Assembly: GCA_964545075.1 (NCBI GenBank)
Contig: CAZJFS010000017.1
Span: 1-42,635, forward strand
Direction: 5' to 3'
Length of the DNA stretch: 42,635 bases
From: DAOPXV01 sp035352535
GTDB lineage: Bacteria; Muiribacteriota; UBA9980
Shown one piece after another: positions 16,944 through 25,442 of this stretch (position 1 is its first letter; every line of letters begins with the position of its first letter). The notes below the pieces were generated by a model that did not search any database, was not told the origin of the DNA, and saw only the letters and a program-made list of their open reading frames with translations. A program made the translations under genes and the position numbers.

Positions 16944-17360
16944 TTACAGACCCATTGTTTTGTTAGTAGTTTCCTGCAAGCTGAGTTTGCCGTGAGCAAA
17001 GTTCGAAGCTTTGCATTCAACATCGGTCATAACTGCTGCACCGGCGCCACCCTTGCCTATTGCGATATCATATGAAGGACCGGGATCCGACGGGCATTTT
17101 GGTTCTGTCTTGAGATAACCCTTGGTAGCGAGGTCGGCAGGTTTTAATGAGTCGACCGTGCCGTTCTCCATCTGATAGAGTTCGACAGCACCTTCGATAG
17201 TCTTCATGTTGGCTACGCAGGATTTTTTCTTTGCTTGAGCACGAGCTCTGTTAAAGTTAGGAACCGCGATAGCAGCAAGGATTCCGATAATCGCGATAAC
17301 AATCATAAGTTCGATTAATGTGAAACCCTGTGTGCCTTTGGTTCTAAGTTTGTTCATCAT
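16944..17360 (-). CDS. pilA: Type IV major pilin
   Basis: The precursor has a short basic leader ending in Gly (MMNKLRTKGTQG), then FTLIELMIVIAIIGILAAIA, the classic type IV pilin N-terminal helix with Glu at mature position 5. Cleavage after the Gly gives a mature pilin of about 126 residues. A globular part with three cysteines (KKSC, EPKC, VECK) follows. The start is set at 17360 because AAGGGGGAG stands 5 bases upstream and the promoter places the RNA start near 17401. An upstream in-frame ATG (17396) would lack a binding site. The gene has its own near-perfect promoter and lies between two strong terminators, fitting high expression relative to the assembly proteins. No prepilin peptidase is in the window. 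Confidence 0.92.
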   Translation of the reverse strand: MMNKLRTKGTQGFTLIELMIVIAIIGILAAIAVPNFNRARAQAKKKSCVANMKTIEGAVELYQMENGTVDSLKPADLATKGYLKTEPKCPSDPGPSYDIAIGKGGAGAAVMTDVECKASNFAHGKLSLQETTNKTMGL

Positions 17361-17407
17361 ATAAACTCCCCCTTTCTTAAAGTTTGAACTTCCCATGTTC
17401 TACTTTG

Positions 17408-17436
17408 ATTATAGCAAACCGGCAATTTTTTGTCAA
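17408..17436 (-). promoter_or_regulatory. Full-consensus sigma-70 promoter of the pilin gene
   Basis: On the minus strand TTGACA (17431-17436), exactly 17 bases and TATAAT (17408-17413) match the sigma-70 consensus at all twelve positions. The leader of about 40 bases carries a strong AAGGGGGAG site. Confidence 0.85.
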
Positions 17437-17504
17437 TGATATAGCAAAGATTTTCGGAACATTTTTGAAAATTCGTCAGTATAATAAAACCCGGTTACTG
17501 AATA

Positions 17505-17537
17505 AAAAATGCGGGCCCATTAAAAGCCCGCATTTTT
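17505..17537 (-). terminator. Terminator after pilC, possibly two-way
   Basis: A 12-bp stem (17505-17516 with 17526-17537) has GC core GCGGGC/GCCCGC and A/T runs on both sides, so it can act in either direction. It closes the pil assembly transcript upstream of the pilin promoter. Confidence 0.85.
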
Positions 17538-17575
17538 CATAGTGGAAAGTGTATAGTGAAAGCAATCATGCTTAA

Positions 17576-18778
17576 TTATTTGGATCCGGTGTTGACAAGT
17601 TCAAGCATCGGCATGAATATGGCCATGACTATGCCGCCTATGACGATACCCATGAACACGATGACTATTGGTTCGATAACCGAAGTCAAACCTTTGACCG
17701 CGACATCGACTTCCTGATCGTAGAAGTCGGCGATCTTGGTCAACATCTTGTCGAGCTCACCAGTTTCTTCTCCGACCGCGATCATCTGAACGACCATCGG
17801 CGGGAAAACGTTTGAAGCCTTCAACGGTTCGGATATAGTTTCACCTTCACGGATGGACGCGCGCGTTTTGTTGACGGCGTCGGCGATGACCACGTTGCCG
17901 GCGGTATCGGCCGTAACTTCAAGAGCCTGTAATATGGGAACACCTGAAGCGATAAGCGTTCCAAGCGTTCTGGTGAATTTAGCGACGGCGACTTTTTTCT
18001 GAAGCATACCGATGACGGGGACTTTAAGCACGTTTGTGTCGACAAGCCTTATTCCGCGTTCGCTGTCAAGGAATTTCTTGATGCCGGCGAACGCCGCGAC
18101 GGCGCCTATGGCGATAAGAATCAAATATTGGTTCATGAATGCGGAAAGTCCGAGCAATATACGTGTTGGAAGCGGAAGCTTGGCGTCGCCCATGTCGCGG
18201 AATATCGTTTCGAAAGTCGGAAGAACGAATACTATGAGGAATATGACGACGAGGACGGCGATTGCCGATACGACGACTGGATAGGTCATGGCGCCTTTAA
18301 CTTTCTGGCGCAACTGTTCGCTCGATTCGAGGTAACTTGCGAGACGGGAAAGAATTTCTTCGAGAATACCACCCGCTTCACCGGCTTTTACCAGGTTGAC
18401 GAACAGGTTTGAAAAAACTTTAGGATGGCCGCCGAGCGCTTTTGAAAGGTTCGAGCCGGCTTCAACGTCCTGACGGACTTTTGTTATAATATCACGAAAT
18501 CTGGGGTTTTCGCACTGCTGGCCGAGAATCGTAAGGCAGCGGACAAGTGGAACGCCCGCGCCGATCATCGTCGCGAACTGTCTGGCGAATATTGAAATTT
18601 CGCTGGAATTGATCTTTCGCTGGAATAACTGAAATTCTTTGCCTTTTTCTTTTATCTGAGTGACGAAATAACCGCGTTCGCGAAGCTTGGAAATAACCGC
18701 TTCCTTGGAATCGCCGTCCATATCGTTGGTTATAACCTTGCCTTCGAAATTACGCGCGGTATATACGAACCTTGGCAT
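17576..18778 (-). CDS. pilC: Type IV pilus inner-membrane platform protein PilC (GspF family)
   Basis: PilC is the inner-membrane platform that links the PilB and PilT motors to the growing pilus. The 400-residue length is standard. The protein has two GspF domains: the first around FARQFATMIGAGVPLVRCL and the second around FTRTLGTLIASGVPILQAL, each followed by GE-rich helices (KAGEAGGILEEIL and AVGEETGELDKML) and membrane helices near residues 170, 220 and 375. AAGGAGGG precedes the ATG. It follows pilT by 26 bases and is the last gene of the pilB-pilT-pilC run, closed by the terminator at 17505-17537. Confidence 0.96.
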   Translation of the reverse strand: MPRFVYTARNFEGKVITNDMDGDSKEAVISKLRERGYFVTQIKEKGKEFQLFQRKINSSEISIFARQFATMIGAGVPLVRCLTILGQQCENPRFRDIITKVRQDVEAGSNLSKALGGHPKVFSNLFVNLVKAGEAGGILEEILSRLASYLESSEQLRQKVKGAMTYPVVVSAIAVLVVIFLIVFVLPTFETIFRDMGDAKLPLPTRILLGLSAFMNQYLILIAIGAVAAFAGIKKFLDSERGIRLVDTNVLKVPVIGMLQKKVAVAKFTRTLGTLIASGVPILQALEVTADTAGNVVIADAVNKTRASIREGETISEPLKASNVFPPMVVQMIAVGEETGELDKMLTKIADFYDQEVDVAVKGLTSVIEPIVIVFMGIVIGGIVMAIFMPMLELVNTGSK

Positions 18779-18804
18779 AAGACGCCCTCCTTTCTACCTG
18801 AGCT

Positions 18805-19872
18805 TTACATTGTTCTGGCTTTTAACATACGCTGTAGTTCTTCCGGGTAGAGAGTTCTCGAGATAGCTTCTTCCATGGTTATCTGGCCCTTGAAGAAGAG
18901 GCTGGCGAGAGACTGCTCGAATGTCTGCATGCCTACGTTTTGAGATGTCTGCATAACCGTGTACAGCTGGTGTATTTTCTGTTCGCGTATAAGGTTTTGG
19001 ACGGCCGAGGTCTGAACGAGGATCTCGATGGCGGGAATACGGCCTTTTCCGGAAGCCAGCGGAGCCAGCTGCTGGGCGACGACGCCCTGGATAACGAATG
19101 AAAGCTGCGTCCTGATCTGCTGCTGCTGATAGGGCGGGAATATATCGATGATACGGTTGACCGTCTGCGGCGCGTCGGTTGTGTGCAATGTCGCGTAAAC
19201 CAAGTGACCCGTTTCGGCGAGCGTCAAGCCTGATTCGACGGTTTCAAGGTCACGCATTTCACCGATGAGAACGACGTCGGGGTCCTGACGCAGAACGTGC
19301 CTCAGGGATTCGCCGAATGATTTTGTGTCGACGTGCAATTCACGCTGGTTGACTATTGATTTTTTATGATAGTGGAGATATTCTATAGGATCTTCAATCG
19401 TCATTATGTGAAGTCGCTGTTCCTGGTTGATGAGATTCAAAAGCGCCGCGAGAGAAGTAGATTTGCCGGAACCGGTGGGACCGGTGAAAAGTACGAGGCC
19501 TTTCGGAAGCCTTGCGAATTCGGCGACTTTCAAGGGGAGTTTCAATTCGTCGAGCGAAGGGATTTTGGAGGGGATGACGCGGAATGCCGCGCCTATGCAA
19601 CCTCTCTGCCTGTATATGTTGACCCTGAATCGTCCGAAACCATGCACGCTGTATGAAATATCGAGCTCATAGTTATCCTCGAACTCTTTCTGCTGTTCGG
19701 CGGTGAGCATGTTATAAACGAGCGAACGCGTGTCCATTGGCGTGAGAACGTCAAGGTCGGTCTGTATCAGATCGCCGTCAACGCGGATAACCGGCGGAGT
19801 GCCAACCGTAAGATGAAGGTCAGATGCGTCGTTATCCACAACCAGGTTCAAAAGGTCATTTAGTATAAACAA
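18805..19872 (-). CDS. pilT: Pilus retraction ATPase PilT
   Basis: PilT is the hexameric motor that pulls type IV pili back and drives twitching. The 355-residue length is normal. The N-terminal PAS-like part begins MFILNDLLNLVVDNDASDLHLTVG, typical of PilT. The ATPase part has Walker A GPTGSGKST, the Asp box TIEDPIEYLH, Walker B DPDVVLIGEMRDLET and the His box TGHLVYATLHT. The start is a TTG at 19872 with GGAGGT eight bases upstream; an ATG lying between the two is out of frame and closes after six codons. A 160-base gap separates it from pilB, so an extra internal promoter is possible. Confidence 0.96.
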   Translation of the reverse strand: MFILNDLLNLVVDNDASDLHLTVGTPPVIRVDGDLIQTDLDVLTPMDTRSLVYNMLTAEQQKEFEDNYELDISYSVHGFGRFRVNIYRQRGCIGAAFRVIPSKIPSLDELKLPLKVAEFARLPKGLVLFTGPTGSGKSTSLAALLNLINQEQRLHIMTIEDPIEYLHYHKKSIVNQRELHVDTKSFGESLRHVLRQDPDVVLIGEMRDLETVESGLTLAETGHLVYATLHTTDAPQTVNRIIDIFPPYQQQQIRTQLSFVIQGVVAQQLAPLASGKGRIPAIEILVQTSAVQNLIREQKIHQLYTVMQTSQNVGMQTFEQSLASLFFKGQITMEEAISRTLYPEELQRMLKARTM

Positions 19873-20032
19873 TTAACCATACCTCCTATAAGGATTATAT
19901 ATAAAAAAATGAATATGCTTCCAAGGGCGGCGAACCAAAGAAATTCGCTTCCTGATATAATTATAACAAAAAAACGGTGAAAAGAGTATAGCTTTATTTA
20001 AAAACATCGATAAAAGCGAAGAAGTTATTCGA

Positions 20033-21757
20033 TTATGCCGTGACCGCTAAAACTTCTTCGACAGTGGTTTTTCCGAGAAGGACTTTTCGGAGCGCCGATT
20101 CGCGCAGCGAAAGCATTCCTTCGGCTCTTGCGGCGTCCTTCAAGTCAAGCGTCGATGCGCGGTCGAGGATCATGCGTCTTATGTTATCCGAGATCGCCAT
20201 AACCTCGTATATGCCGACTCTTCCCTTGTAACCCTTGCCGCCGCATTTTTCACAGCCCTTTCCTTTATAAAAAAGAAGGTTTTTAAGGTTTAAGTGCGGC
20301 AATTCGAGTTTAACGAGCATTTCAGGCGTGATACCGAGGCTTTTTAAAAGGTCAGGTTTAGGCTTATATTCTATCTTGCAATCTTTGCAGATGACCTTGA
20401 CAAGACGCTGGGCCTGAATGAGAATAAGAGAAGTCGCGACCATGAAGGGTTCTATACCCATGTTCAGCAGACGTCCGATCGTCGAGGGCGCGTCATTGGT
20501 GTGAAGCGTGGAAAGAACCAGATGGCCCGTGAGTGAAGCTTTGACGGCGATTTCGCATGTTTCGAAGTCACGGATCTCGCCGACCATTATTACGTCGGGA
20601 TCCTGACGCAGGAACGACCTCAGGGCGGCGGCGAACGTAAGGCCTATTTCAGCGCGGCACTGGACCTGGTTTATACCGTGAAGGTTATATTCGACTGGAT
20701 CTTCAGCCGTCATAACGTTAACGTCGATCTGGTTGACCGTATGAAGCGCCGAATATAGCGTCGTCGTTTTTCCGGAACCGGTAGGACCGGTGACCAGAAC
20801 GATGCCGTTCGGAAGCGAGATGGCGTGCATGAATTTTTCAAGCGATTTAGGCTCGAAACCGAGTTCGGTGAGATCGAGTTTCAAGTTCGACTGGTCGAGA
20901 ATACGCATAACTATCTTTTCGCCCCAGACGGTTGGAACGGTTGAAACGCGAAGATCGATAGGACGGTTGTTGACTTTTATCTTGATGCGTCCATCCTGCG
21001 GCAGTCGCTTTTCAGCGATGTCCAATTGCGACATGATTTTGACGCGGGATGTGATAGCCGCCTGAGCTCGTTTCGGAGGTTCCATGTTTATGTGCAGGTC
21101 GCCGTCCAGGCGGTATCTGATTCTTATGTCTCTTTCGAAGGGTTCGATGTGAATATCTGAAACGCTTTCGTTAACGGCGTTTGAGATTACAAGGTTGACG
21201 AGCCTGATGATCGGGGCGTCATTTTCATCGAGCTCTTCGAGATTGCCAAGGTCGCCGCCTTCAGCCGCGTCTTTACCTATATCGCCGAGATCTTCCATGA
21301 GTTCGTCCATCTTGCCTTCGTTTCCGTAGGCGTTATTGAGGGCGTCGTTGATGTCGGTGGAGGTAGCGACGACTGGTTTGACGACGAGACCGGTCATGAA
21401 CTGGATATCGTCTATCGCGAGAATGTTGAGCGGATCGACCATTGCGACCGTGAGCTTATTTCCGACCTTGTTGATTGGAATAAGCTGATGGCGGCGCGCT
21501 ATATTTTCGGGAATAATTCTGACCGTAGCGGGATCGATGAGATAGTTCGAGAGATTTATGTAGGGTATGCCGAGCTGCTTGCCCAATACCGTAACTATGT
21601 CATTCTCCGTAACGACGCCCATTTCGACGAGCACGGCGCCCAGTCTCTTTCCGCTTTGTTTCTGGATTTCAAGGGCTTTCTGGAGCTGTTCGTCGTTTAC
21701 CAGGCCGTCCTGCAGTAACGCATCGCCCAGTCTCAGTCGCTTTTTAGGTTCAACCAT
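20033..21757 (-). CDS. pilB: Pilus extension ATPase PilB with MshEN-type N-terminal domain
   Basis: PilB powers pilin polymerisation at the cytoplasmic face. The 574-residue protein starts with two MshEN repeats, RLGDALLQDGLVNDEQLQ and RLGAVLVEMGVVTENDIV, the form known in MshE-type ATPases to bind cyclic di-GMP. The ATPase part has Walker A GPTGSGKTT, Asp box TAEDPVEYNLHG, Walker B DPDVIMVGEIRDFET and His box TGHLVLSTLHTND. A zinc site is formed by CKDC and CEKC. An Asp/Glu-rich linker (about 155-180) joins the two halves. GGAGGT stands seven bases before the ATG. It follows aroE by 44 bases and leads pilT and pilC. Confidence 0.96.
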   Translation of the reverse strand: MVEPKKRLRLGDALLQDGLVNDEQLQKALEIQKQSGKRLGAVLVEMGVVTENDIVTVLGKQLGIPYINLSNYLIDPATVRIIPENIARRHQLIPINKVGNKLTVAMVDPLNILAIDDIQFMTGLVVKPVVATSTDINDALNNAYGNEGKMDELMEDLGDIGKDAAEGGDLGNLEELDENDAPIIRLVNLVISNAVNESVSDIHIEPFERDIRIRYRLDGDLHINMEPPKRAQAAITSRVKIMSQLDIAEKRLPQDGRIKIKVNNRPIDLRVSTVPTVWGEKIVMRILDQSNLKLDLTELGFEPKSLEKFMHAISLPNGIVLVTGPTGSGKTTTLYSALHTVNQIDVNVMTAEDPVEYNLHGINQVQCRAEIGLTFAAALRSFLRQDPDVIMVGEIRDFETCEIAVKASLTGHLVLSTLHTNDAPSTIGRLLNMGIEPFMVATSLILIQAQRLVKVICKDCKIEYKPKPDLLKSLGITPEMLVKLELPHLNLKNLLFYKGKGCEKCGGKGYKGRVGIYEVMAISDNIRRMILDRASTLDLKDAARAEGMLSLRESALRKVLLGKTTVEEVLAVTA

Positions 21758-21801
21758 TTAAGTTACCTCCAAGAAAATATATGAAAAAATTAAATTAAAT
21801 A

Positions 21802-22698
21802 TCACTTTTTTTCGGCGGCGTTCAAAAAAATAGATAGCGGCGGCTTTTTCGCGGTCCAGCTGAAAAAGGACATAAACCCCTGATAAGCAAGCATTTCATG
21901 TCCTCTGATCAAAAGGCAGTCCGAGTCTTTAGCGCTTTTAAAAAGGCCGCTTTCAACATTATCGCAATAAGAAATATCGTAAATAATCTGGTTTTTATTA
22001 AATATTTCAGGCGAAAAATCAAAAGACAGATCGCCACCTCCGGCAAAAACGGGAGTGGCGTTCACGATGACTTTGCTCACGGCAATGAGATCGCGAATGG
22101 ATGTTACGCCTCCATCTAAAATTATACACCTTAATTCATTATTTTTCAATTCATTATAGCTATAAATTAAAAAATTATTTGGTTCGAAGCCGGTCGCGGC
22201 AATGATCTGTTCCCTTAAACTGACCGCCCGCTCAGGCGTCCGGTTGATAACTATTATCTGTTCGGCGCCATTATTAATGCACTGTAATATCGCGGCCCGC
22301 GCCGCGCCGCCGGCACCGAAAAAAAGCATTGTGGAGCCTTTTACCGAAATATTTCTTTTGGCTAAAGGCATAATGAATCCGTATCCGTCGGTGTTTCTAC
22401 CGGACCATAGACCCTTTTCAACTTTCACGTAATTACAGGCGCCGCATTTTTTGGTAAATGCGTCGGTTTCATCGACGAATTTTAAAATGTCGGTCTTGTA
22501 TGGCATGGTGACATTAAACCCGGCGAGTTCCTTGTCCGACTTGAGTTTTTGCATTTCAACGTCGAAATTTTCGGGTTTTATAGGGAAAAGTTCGTATTTA
22601 TAGTCCGAATCGAGACTCATATGTTTTAACGCGGCGTTATGCATGGCAGGCGATAGGCTTTCGTTTATTTTTTCGCCTATGAGCAGAAGTTTTTTCAT
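21802..22698 (-). CDS. aroE: Shikimate dehydrogenase (NADP+)
   Basis: AroE reduces 3-dehydroshikimate to shikimate in aromatic amino-acid synthesis. The 298-residue protein shows the substrate-binding SLSPAMHNAAL, the catalytic Lys in NVTMPYKTDI, the Asp in NTDGYGF, the nucleotide-binding GAGGAARAAI, NRTPERA and NATPVF, and a C-terminal EMLAYQG. All expected catalytic positions are present. The gene starts on the base after the stop of the NHL gene. Location between an exported NHL protein and pilB is not a usual aro context. Confidence 0.95.
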   Translation of the reverse strand: MKKLLLIGEKINESLSPAMHNAALKHMSLDSDYKYELFPIKPENFDVEMQKLKSDKELAGFNVTMPYKTDILKFVDETDAFTKKCGACNYVKVEKGLWSGRNTDGYGFIMPLAKRNISVKGSTMLFFGAGGAARAAILQCINNGAEQIIVINRTPERAVSLREQIIAATGFEPNNFLIYSYNELKNNELRCIILDGGVTSIRDLIAVSKVIVNATPVFAGGGDLSFDFSPEIFNKNQIIYDISYCDNVESGLFKSAKDSDCLLIRGHEMLAYQGFMSFFSWTAKKPPLSIFLNAAEKK

Positions 22699-24396
22699 TT
22701 AATGTTCCTTCGTTTTTTCCTTTGTTTTTTCATCCGTTTTTTTGTCGTACTTTTGACCGTACTCCGTCTGTTTTTTGTCTTTTTTTCTCGCTTTCCAATT
22801 TTCTCGCCTTAGCTTCTGAAAAATAGTTTCATCCGTCGCGGGTTTCATGCCGTAATATTTTTCAAGCATGGCTTCTTCGAGCTCTTCTTCCGTAGGAACT
22901 TTTTCTGCGGAAGACGCATTGTATGATTTTTTGAATTCCTTTCTGTGAACTTCGAAAATGTTTTCCGACGTGTCTTTTGGAAAACCGGTAAAACTGTCCG
23001 TGGCGCCTTCCACGTCCGTTTTTTTATGCGTATTCGTTTCAGCCACTTCGAATGTCGTCGAATTTATTTTTTTTTGATAGTAATCGGCATATTTCGAGAC
23101 CTCGCTGGCGGGGAAACGTTCCTTTATCTCGGTAAAATGCAGGAATGCGTCTTTGTATTTTTCAAGCTGATAATCGGCATATCCCAGATAAAAAAGCGCA
23201 TTGACATTTTCGGGCGTTTGAACCACGGCTTTTTCAAAATATTTCGCGGCGTTGATGTAGTGGCGGTCCTTAAAAAGCTCTCGCCCTTTGTTGAAATTAT
23301 CTGAATCAAAAATATAGATTTTTTTCAATTCGGCGTCGAGAACGAAAAGCTTTCCGTTTTTGTTGTCCACCTGGACGCGTATGGGTTTTTTAAGCGTTCC
23401 CATGGAGAAGTTTATTTCGTTAGAAGAAAGATTCATGGGCATATTATATATAAATTCAGGCCGGTAATCGTCGGCCACGAAGCTTGAAATCAATTCGCTT
23501 ATCTGGCCCATGTATTTTCCATTCCTGTCAAATTTCTGGACGCGTCCGTTGAGCGAATCGGCGACGTAAAGGTTGGATTTTTCATCCAGGCATATGCCGG
23601 TCGGATTGTTAAAGCGCTCTTCGGCTCTGCCCATTGCGCCTATACTTCTTTTAAATATGCCTTTTTTGTCGAATATTTCGATCCTGTCGTTGCCGGAGTC
23701 GCAAACATAAACCTCGGATGAACTTCCGGTTAATATAGCGGTCGGAAGATAAAACTGGCCGTGCTGAACGCCTCTTGAACCAAATGAATATTTATAACTG
23801 CCGAAAATATCATAAACGCATATCCGGCAATTATAGCGGTCGGTTATAAAAAAATATTTTCCGTCACAGGCGATACCGGACGGCTCGTTAAATTCGTAAA
23901 ATTGAACGCCCATCCTTCCGAAGCTCATTTTAGCGCCGCCGCTTTTGTTGCAAATGATTATGTGGTGGAAAAATGGATCCGCTATGGCGTAATTTTCATT
24001 TCCCGGCAGTACCGATATGTCTTCGACGCGACCTAAAACCCTCGGTTCTCCGGGCCAAATCCCGAAAAAGGAATCGAATTTGAAAGTTTTGAGGGAGTAG
24101 TTATATATCTTGCCGAGAAGATAATCGCCTACCATAAGGCGGCTGTTTTTTTCGTCGAAAACCAATGCTGAAGGCTGAGTTATCAAATTTTCGGCCGTGT
24201 TGTCGAGGTTTATTATCTTGTTTACTTCGTAATAAGTGGCATCCAGATCGTAATTTTTATTTAAAAAAATGTCGTCGTTTCTAAAAAAAACAAGGCTTGA
24301 ACCGGATGCCGGAATGACGAACCAGAAAATCACGAAAAAAAATACGAGCAAAGAAAAAGCCGGTATTTTGAAGTAAAAAATTTTTTTTTGTTTCAT
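22699..24396 (-). CDS. Exported NHL-repeat beta-propeller protein with TPR segment
   Basis: The 565-residue protein starts with basic residues and a hydrophobic segment (about 10-32), a signal peptide or anchor. Residues about 70-360 hold NHL repeats that would close into a beta-propeller (repeated patterns such as GEPRVLGRVEDISVLPGNENYAIADP, FNEPSGIACDGKYFFITDRYN, YLPTAILTGSSSEVYVCDSGNDRIEIF and FNNPTGICLDEKSNLYVADSLNGRVQKF). A TPR pair follows (about 375-445), and the C-terminus is very rich in Lys, Glu and Thr. Such proteins usually act in protein-protein or ligand binding outside the cytoplasm. I do not recognise a named family. It heads the aroE-pil run with no gap to aroE. Confidence 0.7.
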   Translation of the reverse strand: MKQKKIFYFKIPAFSLLVFFFVIFWFVIPASGSSLVFFRNDDIFLNKNYDLDATYYEVNKIINLDNTAENLITQPSALVFDEKNSRLMVGDYLLGKIYNYSLKTFKFDSFFGIWPGEPRVLGRVEDISVLPGNENYAIADPFFHHIIICNKSGGAKMSFGRMGVQFYEFNEPSGIACDGKYFFITDRYNCRICVYDIFGSYKYSFGSRGVQHGQFYLPTAILTGSSSEVYVCDSGNDRIEIFDKKGIFKRSIGAMGRAEERFNNPTGICLDEKSNLYVADSLNGRVQKFDRNGKYMGQISELISSFVADDYRPEFIYNMPMNLSSNEINFSMGTLKKPIRVQVDNKNGKLFVLDAELKKIYIFDSDNFNKGRELFKDRHYINAAKYFEKAVVQTPENVNALFYLGYADYQLEKYKDAFLHFTEIKERFPASEVSKYADYYQKKINSTTFEVAETNTHKKTDVEGATDSFTGFPKDTSENIFEVHRKEFKKSYNASSAEKVPTEEELEEAMLEKYYGMKPATDETIFQKLRRENWKARKKDKKQTEYGQKYDKKTDEKTKEKTKEH

Positions 24397-24462
24397 AATT
24401 TTTGGAAGTTAACTTTGCTTTCTTGTTATTAATTATTTTTTTGATTTAAAACGCAGTAAAGA

Positions 24463-24491
24463 ATATTATCATTAAACGCTTGAAAAGTAAA
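24463..24491 (-). promoter_or_regulatory. Candidate promoter of the NHL gene
   Basis: On the minus strand TTTACT (24486-24491), 17 bases and TAATAT (24463-24468). It is a moderate match in an AT-rich region. The start codon at 24396 has no clear ribosome binding site. Confidence 0.4.
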
Positions 24492-24519
24492 TAGTTATTT
24501 TGCGTTAAAAAAAATTCTG

Positions 24520-24548
24520 TTGACTTTTTATTGGCGATGTGATAACAT
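24520..24548 (+). promoter_or_regulatory. Promoter of the small exported repeat protein
   Basis: TTGACT (24520-24525), 17 bases and TAACAT (24543-24548). The predicted start near 24555 leaves a leader of about 55 bases to the TTG at 24612. Confidence 0.65.
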
Positions 24549-24611
24549 AACTTCCAATTGTTGAACAAACAAGTAAATCAAACAAAAATTAATTAAAAGG
24601 ACGTGGATCAA

Positions 24612-25026
24612 TTGAAAAAGACCTTAATCATCGCTACCGTTATTCTTTTCTGTGCCGCAATGTTAGTTATGGGAGTAAACTCAGCNNNNNNNNNNTGTCG
24701 CCGGTTTGAAACCGTTTACCGCTCAGACCGCTTATCTGTCTTTAGCCGGTTATCTCCAGTATCTCTCAAAGAACCAGAACGGTAAAGAATTGACGCAGAC
24801 AGAAGCTTTACACATTGTAAGCATGCAGGAAAAAGGCAAAGTCGTTTCTGACGAACCCGTAAAAGTAAAAAAAGTTAGAAAACACAGAAGAAACAAAAAA
24901 GCTGCTGTAGCAGAACCTAAAAATGAAGTAAAAGCCGAAGTAAAAGCTGAAGAACCTAAAGCCGAAGTAAAAGCTGAACCTAAAGCCGAAGTAAAAGCTG
25001 AGCCTAAAGCCGAAGAAAAAAAATAG
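24612..25026 (+). CDS. Small exported Lys/Glu/Ala repeat protein, interrupted by an assembly gap
   Basis: The start is read as TTG at 24612: it gives MKKTLIIATVILFCAAM, a classic signal peptide, and AAAGGA lies about ten bases upstream. A GTG at 24603 is too close to that site. Ten Ns at 24686-24695 break the gene. The two halves are out of frame by the N count, but Ns are a placeholder, and a real gap of 9 or 12 bases (or any length congruent to 0 mod 3) would join them. The second half reads VAGLKPFTAQTAYLSLAGYL, then a basic stretch (KKVRKHRRNKKAA) and an AEVKAEPK repeat to the end. I know no family. The strong promoter, strong terminator and uniform A-rich codons suggest high expression. 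Confidence 0.7.
24686..24695. other. Assembly gap (10 Ns)
   Basis: Ten unknown bases mark a scaffold join of unstated true length, inside the small exported protein gene. Confidence 0.99.
24934..25020 (+). repeat. 24-bp coding tandem repeat
   Basis: A 27-base variant (24934-24960), two near-identical 24-base units (24961-24984 and 24985-25008, one base different) and a partial copy encode AEVKAEPK repeats in the small exported protein. Confidence 0.9.
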
Positions 25027-25051
25027 TTTTTACTAAATAAATATATAAGTA

Positions 25052-25089
25052 AAAAAAAGTGCGTTTTCGTTAGGAAACGCACTTTTTTT
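25052..25089 (+). terminator. Strong terminator after the small exported protein
   Basis: GTGCGTTT (25059-25066) pairs with AAACGCAC (25075-25082), extended by seven A-T pairs and ending in seven Ts. It is likely efficient and can act in both directions. Confidence 0.9.
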
Positions 25090-25360
25090 ATATTCTTTGA
25101 ACTTGAAAAAGCGCGAAGTTTGAAGCGGCATGGCCGCATTTCTCGGCGCTTATATCTTGCAAACAGCATTTATAATGTCGCGCGAGGCCGGCGCGTCCGT
25201 GTTAAATATGAGGCAAGAAATACCGCTGCCGGGCGGAGGAATCAAGCGCACGGGGGAAATATTTTTGTGGCGCCGTCGTTCGTTAAAGTCGGTTAAGCCA
25301 ACCGCCGCATGATTTTGCCGTAAGGATTAAACAGGCACAGCCCCAATAATATTTGAGCAT
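25090..25360. other. Spacer without a gene I can support; GC-richer block
   Basis: Between two terminators lies a block that is richer in GC than other spacers. It is open on both strands for about 180 bases (25130-25312 plus; about 25145-25330 minus). Neither reading has a start with a ribosome binding site, a promoter or a family match I recognise. It may be a gene remnant or dispersed repeat. Confidence 0.4.
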
Positions 25361-25405
25361 AAAAAAAGAACGCCTTTAAGAACATGTATCTTCGGGCGTT
25401 CTTTT
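25361..25405 (-). terminator. Terminator after the exported TPR gene
   Basis: AAAAGAACGCC (25364-25374) and GGCGTTCTTTT (25395-25405) form an 11-bp stem; on the minus strand it ends in a run of Ts. Confidence 0.75.
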
Positions 25406-25442
25406 ATTCGCGGTGTTTTATTATTACCAGCGCTTTATTTCT

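Noticed and set aside
17361..17396. Upstream ATG of the pilin at 17396
   Set aside because: It lies about five bases from the predicted RNA start, has no binding site and would give an unusual leader before the clear pilin leader peptide.
19863..19883. Six-codon reading frame starting at an ATG before pilT
   Set aside because: The ATG touches the GGAGGT site with no spacing, so translation is more likely to begin at the pilT TTG.
24934..25020. CRISPR-like repeat array
   Set aside because: The units are 24 bases with no spacers and encode a regular peptide, so it is a coding tandem repeat.
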